The position numbers and the translations under genes are program-made. Positions 52,356 through 62,260 of a DNA stretch of 64,000 nt are shown here, in pieces; positions within the stretch are counted from its first letter, which is position 1, and the number at the start of each line of letters is the position of its first letter. The stretch is from Pedobacter sandarakinus. GTDB taxonomy: Bacteria; Bacteroidota; Bacteroidia; Sphingobacteriales; Sphingobacteriaceae. The stretch lies in contig NZ_JAPIVG010000006.1 in assembly GCF_026240095.1 (NCBI RefSeq), forward strand, positions 1 through 64,000. Direction: 5' to 3'. The notes below the pieces were generated by a model. That model did not search any database. It was given only the letters and a program-made list of their open reading frames with translations, and was not told where the DNA came from.

Positions 52356-53696
52356 ATGCTTAGAGTAAAAATGGTAAAACTAATGCTCATCCTAATTATA
52401 GGCATGACTTTACCTGAACTGGTAGCTGCACAGCAGCAAGTTACCTTAAAGGATGCATTAACCTATGCACTCCAAAACAATGCCCGGGTTCGTAAAGCGA
52501 AACTGGATATTGAAGGCGGAAGGTATAAGGTAGAAGAAGTTAGGGCACAAGCTCTACCACAACTAAGTGGTGTTGCTGGCCTAACATACAATCCCATTAT
52601 CGGCCAACAGGTTGTCGATTTTGGCGGACAGTTGCAAACACTCAAATTTGGGCAGAAATGGAATTCAAATGCCGGGCTCCAACTTTCGCAACAAATATTT
52701 AACCAACAAGTTTTTACCGGCTTACAAGCTGCAAGATCTAGTGAAGAATATTATAATTTAACTTCACAATTAACAGAAGAACAAATTATCGAACTGGTTG
52801 CAAACAACTACTATCAGGTTTTGGTAAACAGACAACAATTAAATGTCATTGATACGAATATCAAAAACGTGAATATTGTAGAGAAAGTAATTTCAAATCA
52901 GTTTAAGAATGGCCTTGCGAGAAAAATTGATGTTGACCGGATTAATGTTAATCTTACCAACCTAACTACGCAAAGAGAACAGGTAGTTAATGCCATCATC
53001 CAGTTAGAAAACCAATTGAAATTTGCAATGGGTATGCCTGTGGCTACGCCAATTACTTTACCAACGACAGAATTAACAGAGGTTAAACAACTTCCATTGT
53101 TTACAGATTCTATCGACTTGGCTAATAGAACAGAAGTGAAATTGCTAGATAATCAAGATAAGTTGCTGTCGTTACAGCGTAAATCTATTGTGGCCGAATA
53201 TTACCCGACGCTTTCTCTATCGGGTAATTATACCTACTCTAGCCAAAGTAACAGTTTCGATTTCTTAAGCTCAAACGCTTCTTCTATTGGGTTTGGCTCA
53301 TCTGCAATAGGTTTAACCCTAAGGGTGCCAATATTTAACGGATTTTTAACACGTTCTAAAATCCGCCAGCAGGATATAACCATTAAGAAAGCGCAGGAAG
53401 ATAGACGCGAAGCTACAAACTCCTTAAACTTAGCTTACGAGAATGCAAAAATTCAGCTTCGGAACAATTTGAATACGATTAAATCTCAGCGTAAGAACGC
53501 CGATTTAGCACAGGAGATTTATAAAAGTACTCAGAACAACTACAATAACGGTTTAGCATCTTTAACAGATTTACTTGAAACGGAAAACTCGTTAACCGCA
53601 GCACAAAACAGTTATACACAGGCCTTATTAAATTATAAGATAGCCGAAATACAATTAATAAAATCAAACGGAAATATTAAATCGCTAGTACAATAG
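52356..53696 (+). CDS. TolC-family outer-membrane efflux channel
   Basis: 446 residues. A signal peptide (ATG at 52356, or the second Met at residue 6; MVKLMLILIIGMTL ... VAA) leads to two repeats of the OEP domain, seen in VTLKDALTYALQNNARVRKA and, in the second half, YENAKIQLRNNLNTIKSQRK with NNYNNGLASLTDLLETENSL. Trimers form the exit duct of the tripartite pump. It is two bases from the adaptor gene. Confidence 0.93.
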   Translation: MLRVKMVKLMLILIIGMTLPELVAAQQQVTLKDALTYALQNNARVRKAKLDIEGGRYKVEEVRAQALPQLSGVAGLTYNPIIGQQVVDFGGQLQTLKFGQKWNSNAGLQLSQQIFNQQVFTGLQAARSSEEYYNLTSQLTEEQIIELVANNYYQVLVNRQQLNVIDTNIKNVNIVEKVISNQFKNGLARKIDVDRINVNLTNLTTQREQVVNAIIQLENQLKFAMGMPVATPITLPTTELTEVKQLPLFTDSIDLANRTEVKLLDNQDKLLSLQRKSIVAEYYPTLSLSGNYTYSSQSNSFDFLSSNASSIGFGSSAIGLTLRVPIFNGFLTRSKIRQQDITIKKAQEDRREATNSLNLAYENAKIQLRNNLNTIKSQRKNADLAQEIYKSTQNNYNNGLASLTDLLETENSLTAAQNSYTQALLNYKIAEIQLIKSNGNIKSLVQ

Positions 53697-53698
53697 AA

Positions 53699-54766
53699 AT
53701 GAAAAGAGTAATTACAATCATTATCGTAGTTGTTGTTGCCTTAGGTGCAATAGCCTATGTGTTAAACAAGAATAAAAAGAAAAACGAAGAGAAAACTGCT
53801 TTCATTGCTAAGGGTGGCGGTGCCGTTGCAGTTCGTGTAGCTAATGTAGAGAAAAAGGTTGTGGATATAGATTTCGTGGCTAATGGTAACTTTATTCCGA
53901 AACAGGAGTTAAACTTTTTATCAGAAAATGCTGGTCGTGTAACTGCAATCTATGTAGATGAAGGCGCTCGCGTAAGCAAAGGCCAGGTATTGGCTCGTAT
54001 AGATGCCGAAATTATAAATACCGACAGAGAAACTGCGCAAGCCACTTACGAAAATGCTAAGCGTGATGAAGCCAGATACCAAAGCTCATTTGAAACAGGT
54101 GGTGTAACCCAGCAACAGTTAGACCAGGCTAAGTTGGCTACCAGAAATGCTAAACTGCGCTTACAGGCTTCGCAACGCAGGCTTAGCGATGCAAATATTA
54201 AATCGCCTATTAATGGCATTGTAAATAAGCGATACATTGAAGTAGGTGCTTTTGTAACAGCGCAAGGAACGCAACTTTTCGAGTTAGTAGATGTATCTAA
54301 ATTAAAGCTTAAAGTTAATGTTAACGAATCGCAGGTAGCAAGTTTAAAAATAGGCGACAATATCGACATCAAGTCTAATGTTTTTCCAGATGAGAAATTT
54401 TCTGGAAAAGTAACCTTTATCGCTGCCAAAGCAGATGCAACCCTAAATTTCCCTATTGAAATTGAAGTTGACAACAACAGCAAAAGCAATTTAAAAGCTG
54501 GTATGTATGGCACTGCCGTTTTCAATTTCCCTAAACAAGCACCAAGCATTCTCATCCCACGTACCTCATTTGTAGGTAGTGTAAGCAGTAACCAGGTTTT
54601 TGTGCTCGATAAAGCAAATAACACCTCGAAGGTGCGAAATGTAGTTAGCGGCAGAATTTTGGGAGATAATGTTGAAATTCTAGACGGTTTGAAAGAAGGC
54701 GAAACGGTAATTACCAGTGGCCAGATTAACCTTGCTGATGGTACACCAGTAAGCATTGTTAAATAA
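53699..54766 (+). CDS. RND efflux periplasmic adaptor (membrane fusion) subunit
   Basis: 355 residues. One N-terminal membrane segment (VITIIIVVVVALGAIAYVL) anchors the protein. The lipoyl half-motifs FLSENAGRVTAIYVDEGARV and ANIKSPINGIVNKRYIEVGA flank a helical hairpin (about 110-160), and a beta-barrel domain follows (LKLKVNVNESQVASLKIGDN). It bridges the channel encoded just upstream and the pump encoded downstream. The 84-base gap to the pump gene holds no terminator. Confidence 0.93.
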   Translation: MKRVITIIIVVVVALGAIAYVLNKNKKKNEEKTAFIAKGGGAVAVRVANVEKKVVDIDFVANGNFIPKQELNFLSENAGRVTAIYVDEGARVSKGQVLARIDAEIINTDRETAQATYENAKRDEARYQSSFETGGVTQQQLDQAKLATRNAKLRLQASQRRLSDANIKSPINGIVNKRYIEVGAFVTAQGTQLFELVDVSKLKLKVNVNESQVASLKIGDNIDIKSNVFPDEKFSGKVTFIAAKADATLNFPIEIEVDNNSKSNLKAGMYGTAVFNFPKQAPSILIPRTSFVGSVSSNQVFVLDKANNTSKVRNVVSGRILGDNVEILDGLKEGETVITSGQINLADGTPVSIVK

Positions 54767-54850
54767 GTTTGGCTTGAGGCAGCTCCATAACAGGTGAATT
54801 GACTGAGCTGTAGTGGACGCATAACAGTTCATTCGCAATAAAATATTAAG

Positions 54851-57800
54851 ATGAAGATAACAGACATATCTATAAAAAGGCCTTCACTGGTAATCGTGGT
54901 ATTTACCGCACTTACTTTGTTAGGGCTATTAAGTTACTTTTCGTTGGGTTACGAATTACTTCCAAAATTCTCCAACAACGTAGTATCTATCGCAACCATC
55001 TATCCGGGTGCGTCGCCAGCAGAAGTTGAAAACACGGTAACTAAGAAAGTTGAAGATGCCGTTTCTTCGATGGAAAATATAAAGAAACTAAATGCAGTAT
55101 CTTATGAGAGTTTATCTGTAGTTACTATTACATTAACCGATGCAGCAAACATTGATATTTCCTTAAATGATGCGCAACGTAAGGTAAATGCTATTCTTGC
55201 AGATCTTCCCGATGATGTGAAAGCACCATCATTATCTAAATTCTCTTTAGATGATTTGCCGGTAATTACCATGACGGCCTCCGCAAACATGGATGATGTA
55301 AGCTTTTACGACTTGATTGATCAAAGAATTGCGCCAGTAATTTCACGGGTAAGTGGTATTGCCCAGGTAAACTTGGTTGGTGGCTCTGAACGTGAGATCC
55401 AGGTTTCTTTAGACGCTGCTAAATTGCAGGGCTACAATCTTTCCGTACCCCAGGTACAACAAATGATTTTAAGCTCTAATTTGGATTTCCCTACCGGAAG
55501 TGTTAAAACGCAAAATCAGGATGTTTTAATTCGTCTATCTGGTAAATACAGAAGTATTGATGAATTAAGAAATTTAGTAATAACCACCTCAAAAACTGGT
55601 GCGCAAATTCGTTTAGGCGATGTAGCTGATATACAGGATTCGAAGAAAGAAACAGAAAAACTTGCCCGAATTAATCGCCAATCATCTATCGCTATTCAAA
55701 TTATTAAACAAAGTGATGCCAACGCGGTAAAAGTAAGTGAGGGTGTGCATGCAATTATCGATAAGCTTAAGAAAGAGTATGAGGGAGAGAAACTGAACAT
55801 TGCAATTGTTAACGACAGTTCAATATTTACGTTAGAATCTGCCGATGCCGTTATACACGATTTAATTCTCGCAGTTGTATTGGTAGCATTCGTAATGCTT
55901 TTCTTTCTTCACAGTTTACGTAACGCCTTAATTGTAATGGTTTCAATTCCAGCTTCGCTAATTGCAACCTTCATTGGCATTAATCTTTTTGGCTATACCC
56001 TAAACCTGATGTCTTTATTAGGTCTATCGCTCGTGGTAGGTATCCTGGTAGATGATGCTATTGTGGTATTGGAAAATATTCAGCGACACATGGAAATGGG
56101 TAAAAACAAAGTTAGGGCAGCCTCTGATGCGACCAGGGAAATTGGTTTTACTGTTGTATCGATTACGATGGTAATTGTTGTGGTGTTCTTCCCTATTGCT
56201 ATCAGTTCTGGTTTAGTATCGAATATTTTAAGGCAATTTTGTGTGGTTGTAATTATAGCAACTTTACTATCATTGGTTGCTTCATTCACAATTGTTCCTT
56301 TACTTTTCTCCAGGTTTGGAAAGTTAGAACACATTGAAGGCAAAAATATTTTTGGTCGTTTTATTTTATGGTTCGAAAAGCAGCTTAAAAAATTCACAAT
56401 TTGGATTACAAGTGTTTTAACATGGTCATTAAACCATAAAAGGCGTACAATTGCTGCCGTTGTAGTTCTATTTGTTGCGGCTATGTGGCTTGCCGGCGCT
56501 GGTTTTATCGGATCTGAATTTTTTCCAAAATCTGATAAGGGAGAATTCCTGGTTCAAATTGAATTACCAAAAGATGCACCATTAGAAAAAACCAATTTCT
56601 ATACTCAAAAAGCCGAAGCTTTCTTAGATAAACAGCCAGAAATTACTCAACTAATTACAACTGTTGGTCAGGCAAGTGGTGACTTTGGAGGTACGCAGGC
56701 CACTGCATATAAATCGGAGATCAACGTTAAACTGGTAGATCGTAAAAAGCGCCAAGGCGTTTCTTCAGATATTTTTGCAACAAAAATGAGCCGGGCGCTG
56801 GCAAAAGAACTGGTTGGGGCAAAAGTTAAAACTGTGCCTATTAGTATTTTGGGTATTGCAGAGAACGCTCCAATTAGCATGGTGATAATGGGTTCTAACC
56901 TAGATAGTGCGTTAAAGTATGCAGAAGGTGCAAGGAATCTTTTAGCAACTGTTCCAGGAGCGACTGAGATTAAACTTTCGGTAGAGAAAGGAACGCCTGA
57001 AATTAATGTTCAGGTAGATCGAGATAAAATGTCGGCAGTTGGCTTAACACTTGCCACAGTAGGTTCCACAATGCAAACAGCATTTGCGGGAAATACCGAT
57101 GGTAAGTATAGAAAAGGGGAATACGAATATGATATCAATATTCAATATCAAGACTTCAACAGAAAGGATGTTGATGATGTACGGAACCTCATTTTTATTA
57201 ATGATAAAGGTGCACAAATCAAGTTATCGCAATTCGCAGACATTACGGAAGGTTCGGGGCCAAGTCAGTTAGAACGCTTTAATAAATCAACTTCAGTATC
57301 TGTTCAGGCACAATCTATTGGTAGGCCAACAGGAACAATTGTTGCTGATTTTAAAGCCAAATTAAAGGAGTTGCAAGACAATGGTAAGTTAAAAGCCCCG
57401 GTTGGTGTTAGTTATACCTGGGGTGGAGATGAAGAAAACCAGGCTGAAGGTTTCGGTACTTTGGGGATTGCTTTACTCGCGGCTCTAATTTTGGTTTATT
57501 TAATTATGGTTGCTTTATACGATAGTTTTGTATATCCATTCGTTGTGATGTTTTCATTGCCGCTGGCTTTGATAGGTGCATTCCTTGCATTAGCATTAAC
57601 AAACAACTCAATCGGTATCTTTACCATATTAGGTTTTATTATGCTAATGGGTTTAGTAGCAAAGAATGCGATTATATTGGTCGATTTTACAAACCACATG
57701 AAGGCCGAAGGTAAATCCACTATAGAAGCTTTAATTTTAGCCAACCACGCTCGTTTACGTCCTATTCTAATGACCACCATTGCCATGATTTTCGGGATGC

Positions 57801-58045
57801 TTCCTATTGCATTGGCCAGCGGTGCAGGTGCAGAATGGAAAAATGGTTTGGCTTGGGTAATTGTTGGTGGTTTAACAAGTTCGCTATTCTTAACTTTAAT
57901 CGTGGTACCAGTTGTGTACCTCATTTTCGATATGATGTTAGAAAAATTAGGCTTTAATAAAAAGGGAAAAACCATTGATGAGCTAATGGTTGAACCCTAT
58001 GATCATAAAGATGTTTTAGAATACGATTTAGATCAACAACATTAA
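54851..58045 (+). CDS. RND-family efflux pump (AcrB-like, HAE1 type)
   Basis: 1064 residues with twelve membrane helices in two repeats and two large periplasmic loops. The proton-relay aspartates in helix 4 are visible in LVVGILVDDAIVVLENIQRH, and the second repeat ends in GLVAKNAIILVDFTNHM. The sequence NVVSIATIYPGASPAEVENT at the first porter loop is typical. It exports drugs, dyes or detergents by proton antiport. The last gene of the TetR-TolC-adaptor-pump operon, with a strong terminator 27 bases after its stop. Confidence 0.95.
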   Translation: MKITDISIKRPSLVIVVFTALTLLGLLSYFSLGYELLPKFSNNVVSIATIYPGASPAEVENTVTKKVEDAVSSMENIKKLNAVSYESLSVVTITLTDAANIDISLNDAQRKVNAILADLPDDVKAPSLSKFSLDDLPVITMTASANMDDVSFYDLIDQRIAPVISRVSGIAQVNLVGGSEREIQVSLDAAKLQGYNLSVPQVQQMILSSNLDFPTGSVKTQNQDVLIRLSGKYRSIDELRNLVITTSKTGAQIRLGDVADIQDSKKETEKLARINRQSSIAIQIIKQSDANAVKVSEGVHAIIDKLKKEYEGEKLNIAIVNDSSIFTLESADAVIHDLILAVVLVAFVMLFFLHSLRNALIVMVSIPASLIATFIGINLFGYTLNLMSLLGLSLVVGILVDDAIVVLENIQRHMEMGKNKVRAASDATREIGFTVVSITMVIVVVFFPIAISSGLVSNILRQFCVVVIIATLLSLVASFTIVPLLFSRFGKLEHIEGKNIFGRFILWFEKQLKKFTIWITSVLTWSLNHKRRTIAAVVVLFVAAMWLAGAGFIGSEFFPKSDKGEFLVQIELPKDAPLEKTNFYTQKAEAFLDKQPEITQLITTVGQASGDFGGTQATAYKSEINVKLVDRKKRQGVSSDIFATKMSRALAKELVGAKVKTVPISILGIAENAPISMVIMGSNLDSALKYAEGARNLLATVPGATEIKLSVEKGTPEINVQVDRDKMSAVGLTLATVGSTMQTAFAGNTDGKYRKGEYEYDINIQYQDFNRKDVDDVRNLIFINDKGAQIKLSQFADITEGSGPSQLERFNKSTSVSVQAQSIGRPTGTIVADFKAKLKELQDNGKLKAPVGVSYTWGGDEENQAEGFGTLGIALLAALILVYLIMVALYDSFVYPFVVMFSLPLALIGAFLALALTNNSIGIFTILGFIMLMGLVAKNAIILVDFTNHMKAEGKSTIEALILANHARLRPILMTTIAMIFGMLPIALASGAGAEWKNGLAWVIVGGLTSSLFLTLIVVPVVYLIFDMMLEKLGFNKKGKTIDELMVEPYDHKDVLEYDLDQQH

Positions 58046-58071
58046 TATCAGATTTTTTTGAATTATTAATT

Positions 58072-58098
58072 AGCCTCGATACACATCGGGGCTTTTTT
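58072..58098 (+). terminator. Terminator of the RND operon
   Basis: AGCCTCGAT and ATCGGGGCT pair around ACAC with one G-T pair and are followed by nine T residues. Confidence 0.88.
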
Positions 58099-58194
58099 TT
58101 TCAGGTCAGTATTAGACTCTTAGATCCTGCAACAAATTCAGTATGACGACAACAATAACAAACAAATATTACACAACATTGTATATTAGGGGTT

Positions 58195-58998
58195 ATGTTT
58201 AAAACTGCGTTAACGCTCTTATTTGTGAGCATTTCTATCTTTGCCATAGCCCAGCATCCGCCGGTATTCCCGGCAATGACTTCCGATTCCTCATTTATTA
58301 AAATTGCTAACCTAGACATTAGCTTGGTAAAATATAGTTATAAACCCAATGGTGTGAAGTTTTTGGTTGTACATGATAATGAAGATACTGGGGTTAAAGC
58401 CGCTTTCGATTACATTCGATGGAGTGGTGGAGAAATCATTGATAGTCAGTATGGCGGCGTAAGAGATTACGTATTTAGTCATATGGACGATCCCTATCGC
58501 ATAGATCCAAACGCAATTTATACCGAAACTGGCGTAGCCACTCGCCTTAAAAGATCGCCATATAGCTCAAACGAGGTAGAGAAGCTTATTTTATCGGCAG
58601 GCAAACAAATTGTCAATTTTTACAATCCAACAGAAACAGGCTATTTCCTAACCTTACATAATAATGCAGACGGTGGTTTTGGCATATCTTCCTATCTACC
58701 TGGTTATGATTTGGCAAGTACTGCAGACTCGGTACATATTAATTTTAATATGGATAATGATGATCTAATTTATGTTACTGAACAGAGACTATTTAATAGT
58801 TTTAAAAAAGCCAACGTAAACGTGATTTTGCAATCGAAATTTGTGGAGAATGATGGTTCGCTATCGGTATATGCTATGCAGCAAAATATCCCGTATATTA
58901 ATGTCGAAGTTCAGCATGGCCACCAAGATGTTAATTTAAGATTGATAGAAATTGCAGTAGCAATACTAAAAGAACATAGCCTGATCAGGAACGAATAG
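58195..58998 (+). CDS. Secreted protein, possibly a zinc-dependent M14-like enzyme
   Basis: 267 residues. Residues 1-19 are a signal peptide (MFKTALTLLFVSISIFAIA). The core shows VVHDNEDTGVKAAFDYI (an H-x-x-E step), later FLTLHNNADGGFGISS (a second His) and near the end PYINVEVQHGHQDVN (a Glu). H-x-x-E, H and a late E are the metal and catalytic pattern of M14 carboxypeptidases and succinylglutamate desuccinylases, but the match is by pattern only. It is flanked by the RND operon and a convergent MFS gene three bases away. Confidence 0.6.
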   Translation: MFKTALTLLFVSISIFAIAQHPPVFPAMTSDSSFIKIANLDISLVKYSYKPNGVKFLVVHDNEDTGVKAAFDYIRWSGGEIIDSQYGGVRDYVFSHMDDPYRIDPNAIYTETGVATRLKRSPYSSNEVEKLILSAGKQIVNFYNPTETGYFLTLHNNADGGFGISSYLPGYDLASTADSVHINFNMDNDDLIYVTEQRLFNSFKKANVNVILQSKFVENDGSLSVYAMQQNIPYINVEVQHGHQDVNLRLIEIAVAILKEHSLIRNE

Positions 58999-59001
58999 CG
59001 C

Positions 59002-60204
59002 TTAGTTTATGGCTTTGATTTTTCCCACCAGAAAACTTACCAGCAAGCCAAATATCCCAATAATGGCATAGGAATATTGCAGGCTAAGTAATTCTGAAAT
59101 ATAACCAATAATTGGTGGCCCAGCTAAAAACCCGAAGTAACTAACGGTAGAAACCATGGCAATTGCCATACCCGGCGCAATTTTACCAGTTTTACCAGCA
59201 ACACTATAAACGGTTGGCACAATACTGGAAACGCCAATTCCAACCAGCATAAAACCTATAGTTGCCGTAACCAGATATGGTAAGAAGACGGAGAGAAACA
59301 TCCCTGTCGAAATAATTAAGCCGCTAATTTGAATGGTTCTTTTGCGACCTAATTTTTCAATGATTTTATCTCCAACGAAGCGTCCGGAGGCCATCATAAT
59401 CATGAATGATGCATACCCTAAAATAACTAGCGATTTTGGCGCATGTACAATTTCTTTAAAATATACACCACTCCAATCGAACATTGCACCTTCTGTAGCC
59501 ATACTACAGAAACCAATAATACCCAACTGCAAAAGTGAACCTTCTGGCATGGTAAAGAATCTCGGCTTCCGTTCTGCTTTAGCACCTTTACCAGGAACCA
59601 AATGCTTGTGGTTAAAGATTACGTTTAACCATACCAAACCAGTGATAAACCAAAAATGGTAGTAGGGTATAATGTGCAGGTTTACCATTAATAGCCCTAC
59701 CAATGCGCCAATGAAACCTGCAATGCTCCAGGCCCCGTGGAAGGATGTCATAATTGGCCTTCCAAATAATTTTTCAGCTTCTGCGCCCTGCGTGTTTACC
59801 GCAATGTTACACATGTTTCCAACAACACCAAAAAGCAGCAAACAAATACCCAATTGCCACGGTGCAGCAGCCAAACCTAGGTTACCTAGAGCCACTACAT
59901 AAAGCGGCGCCATAATGGTAAGTATTTTTTTACTGCCATATCTGGTTACCAAACCGGCAGAGATTGGCATAGTAATCATTTGACCCACAGGAAGTGCAAT
60001 CAAAATAGTACCTAAGTCGGCATCAGATAGATTTAAGGAATGCTTAATTTCTGGAATGCGACTGGCCCATGATGCAAAAGCAATTCCCTGACCAAAATAA
60101 AATAATGAAACCGCCAGCCGAGTTCTATTGGAAGCGCTTGGCGTTTCAACAGGTGTAACCACAGTGCTGCTTAAAATGCTGTTATTTTCCTGTATTTCTT
60201 CCAA
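59002..60204 (-). CDS. MFS transporter
   Basis: 400 residues with twelve predicted membrane helices. The first-loop MFS motif is seen as GLVTRYGSKKILTIMAPLY and its repeat as GDKIIEKLGRKRTIQISGL. The general sequence (SWASRIPEIKHSLNLSDADL, FHGAWSIAGFIGALVG) resembles the YbjJ-like group whose substrate is unknown. Inner membrane. It converges on the M14-like gene. Confidence 0.88.
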   Translation of the reverse strand: MEEIQENNSILSSTVVTPVETPSASNRTRLAVSLFYFGQGIAFASWASRIPEIKHSLNLSDADLGTILIALPVGQMITMPISAGLVTRYGSKKILTIMAPLYVVALGNLGLAAAPWQLGICLLLFGVVGNMCNIAVNTQGAEAEKLFGRPIMTSFHGAWSIAGFIGALVGLLMVNLHIIPYYHFWFITGLVWLNVIFNHKHLVPGKGAKAERKPRFFTMPEGSLLQLGIIGFCSMATEGAMFDWSGVYFKEIVHAPKSLVILGYASFMIMMASGRFVGDKIIEKLGRKRTIQISGLIISTGMFLSVFLPYLVTATIGFMLVGIGVSSIVPTVYSVAGKTGKIAPGMAIAMVSTVSYFGFLAGPPIIGYISELLSLQYSYAIIGIFGLLVSFLVGKIKAIN

Positions 60205-60304
60205 TTGATTTTGCGTGCTGATTAAAAAACGATTTAGCTTACAAATGTCCTTAAATCAAATGGAATATTAAAGCACTAATTTCAATAGAATTTTTAAGCA
60301 AAAA

Positions 60305-60326
60305 ACCCGCTTACAGGCGGGTTTTC
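60305..60326 (-). terminator. Terminator of the choice-of-anchor-I lipoprotein gene
   Basis: ACCCGC and GCGGGT pair around TTACAG, with A and T runs on either side. It lies 21 bases beyond the stop at 60347. Confidence 0.85.
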
Positions 60327-60346
60327 TATAATTAAAAATGCTTCTA

Positions 60347-61873
60347 TTAAATTCTATTCGGCTGAAAAAATTTTACGGTTCCATCGCCTTCGCTGGCCAC
60401 TACTAATAAACTTCTTCCATTCGGACTATCTTTTGGCTTAATAAACAATACGCCTTCCGGTGCATCTCCCGTTGAGAATAATTGAACAAATTTTGGCGAA
60501 GTAGGTATGGAAATATCGTAGACGGCAATCATATCAACCCTTTCCATTCCAATAAAGGCTAAAGTTTTGCCATTAACTTCTGCTACAGTCACCCCTTCTA
60601 CTTCTACGCCTTTATTGTCAGATCGTTCATCATCATACTTTCCTGCATTAATTACTTGCTGTTCTAAATCTTTACCAATATTTGCAACTAGAGCACCGGT
60701 ACTGGCATTTAAAATGCTCAAACTCCTTCCGCCGGTAGCGTACAATTCGTCATAGTCACCATCCCCATCCGTATCACCAAAAGCTTTGGTTATGGTTAAC
60801 CTACCCAAATTTGCATCAAGCTGGAGCGTAGAAGCTGTCGGGAATTTAGTTGGATCTAATTTTAAGCCCTTCACCCGTACTTCCTCATCGTAGCCTTTCC
60901 ATGCCCTGGTATCTCCTTCATTTGCCAAGGCCAGGTATGCCGTACCACCTGTGCTGAAATATGAAATGGCATCTGGGAGATAAAACGCCTTAATTGGCCA
61001 AGTACCTAGAGCAATTTTATTGTCCTTATCGCTTACATCGAATGCATTTTCAGCATTGCTAATGTCTCTTGTTCCCAAAGGGATAATTTTGGTAATTGTT
61101 CCTGCCGTGATATCAACTTCGGCTACACCATTATTTTCCTGGAGCGTTACATAGGCTTTTTTCGAATCATTACTGATTGCGATATATTCTGGTTCTATAT
61201 CCTGAGCAAAACTGGCGTTTAAACCATAGATGTGGAAACCGCCATTGACTAATGCAGTTTTTTGTGATTCGAAAGCAGCAAAATCCAAGGTTTTAACAGC
61301 ATAATTATCTTTAATGTTGATGATGGAGATGGTTCCACTTGGATCTACAGTATATGCATCGTTAGGTTCGCCTTCGTTTGCGCTAAGAATGTAATTCCCA
61401 TCCGGACTAAAGGTTACCATATCTGGCATTGCACCTACAACAATTTTTTTAACTTCTGATAAATCTGAAGTTTTTAACACAACCACATCTCCATTGCCTT
61501 GTTTATCTGCACCATCTAAGGCTACAGCCAACAAGCCATTGCTTACCGCCACACTGTTTATGCCCGCATTGGCTGGGTAGCTTAAAGTTTTCAGTTTAGT
61601 TACTGTAGGATAATTGGAAAGGTCTACCACTTCTACCTTTGCACCACCTTCGTTGCTTACCACAAAAAGTTTTTTAGTTAAAGGATCATAAGCAGAAATT
61701 TCTGCTGAAGTTTCGCCACCAAGATCAATTGATGCAATTTCTTTAAAACTTGCAATGTCTTCGGCAACTATAGGCTCTTTAGTTGGCTCGTTTATTGGTT
61801 CTGCATTTTTCTTACAGGCGGCAAATGCCAGCGTTGCCGAAAATAAGGCAACGAATAGTTTTTTACGATTCAT
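60347..61873 (-). CDS. Choice-of-anchor I family lipoprotein (beta-propeller)
   Basis: 508 residues. A lipobox AFAAC places the lipidated Cys at residue 20. The mature chain is a beta-propeller with repeats such as VVSNEGGAKVEVVDLS, FSPDGNYILSANEGEPND and YIAISNDSKKAYVTLQENNG, and an acidic metal-like loop FGDTDGDGDYDELYATGGR. This is the family found in LPXTG-anchored alkaline-phosphatase-like and choice-of-anchor I proteins. A role in phosphate or cell-surface metabolism is possible; no catalytic site can be named. Confidence 0.85.
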   Translation of the reverse strand: MNRKKLFVALFSATLAFAACKKNAEPINEPTKEPIVAEDIASFKEIASIDLGGETSAEISAYDPLTKKLFVVSNEGGAKVEVVDLSNYPTVTKLKTLSYPANAGINSVAVSNGLLAVALDGADKQGNGDVVVLKTSDLSEVKKIVVGAMPDMVTFSPDGNYILSANEGEPNDAYTVDPSGTISIINIKDNYAVKTLDFAAFESQKTALVNGGFHIYGLNASFAQDIEPEYIAISNDSKKAYVTLQENNGVAEVDITAGTITKIIPLGTRDISNAENAFDVSDKDNKIALGTWPIKAFYLPDAISYFSTGGTAYLALANEGDTRAWKGYDEEVRVKGLKLDPTKFPTASTLQLDANLGRLTITKAFGDTDGDGDYDELYATGGRSLSILNASTGALVANIGKDLEQQVINAGKYDDERSDNKGVEVEGVTVAEVNGKTLAFIGMERVDMIAVYDISIPTSPKFVQLFSTGDAPEGVLFIKPKDSPNGRSLLVVASEGDGTVKFFQPNRI

Positions 61874-62203
61874 GGTTAATTTAATGTCTGAAACGCAAAA
61901 ATAATTTTAGATAATGCACCTATTGGTCTGTTTATATTATGCTTTTGTTAAGAAATATTGTTTACACTTTGCCATACAATTGCGTAAACTTTTGCATGGG
62001 CAATAAGGTGGACTTTTGCATGAGGGATAGTAGTGAAAATCCTTTTTGGCATACGTGCTTTGAAAAAGGAGCCGGTTTTAGTTTCGCTCCAATTGCTGTT
62101 AATGGCTACAGCACTGTGGCAAAAAGATTGTAACAGATAGCCCGACCCTTGCGTAGCTTGGGGCATGCCCAAACAATTGAGCTACAGAATTATAAGGCAA
62201 AAA
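61874..62203. other. Intergenic region with dispersed repeat member, no gene
   Basis: The part from about 62020 to 62170 (GATAGCCCGACCC, TTGCGTAGCTTGGGGCATGCCC in two parts) is a repeat type common in Sphingobacteriaceae genomes and related to the other dispersed members here. It creates a 64-codon plus-strand frame (61939-62133) that has no protein character. Confidence 0.5.
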
Positions 62204-62228
62204 AAAGCCGATAGCTAGTATCGGCTTT
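62204..62228 (-). terminator. Terminator of the dihydrolipoyl dehydrogenase gene
   Basis: AAAGCCGATA and TATCGGCTTT are exact complements around GCTAG; on the minus strand they are followed by a T run. 32 bases after the stop. Confidence 0.88.
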
Positions 62229-62260
62229 AATAGGTTTGGCGCACCAGTGTGCTTTATTTG

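Noticed and set aside
61939..62133. 64-codon plus-strand frame
   Set aside because: Lies on a dispersed intergenic repeat and has no protein-like composition.
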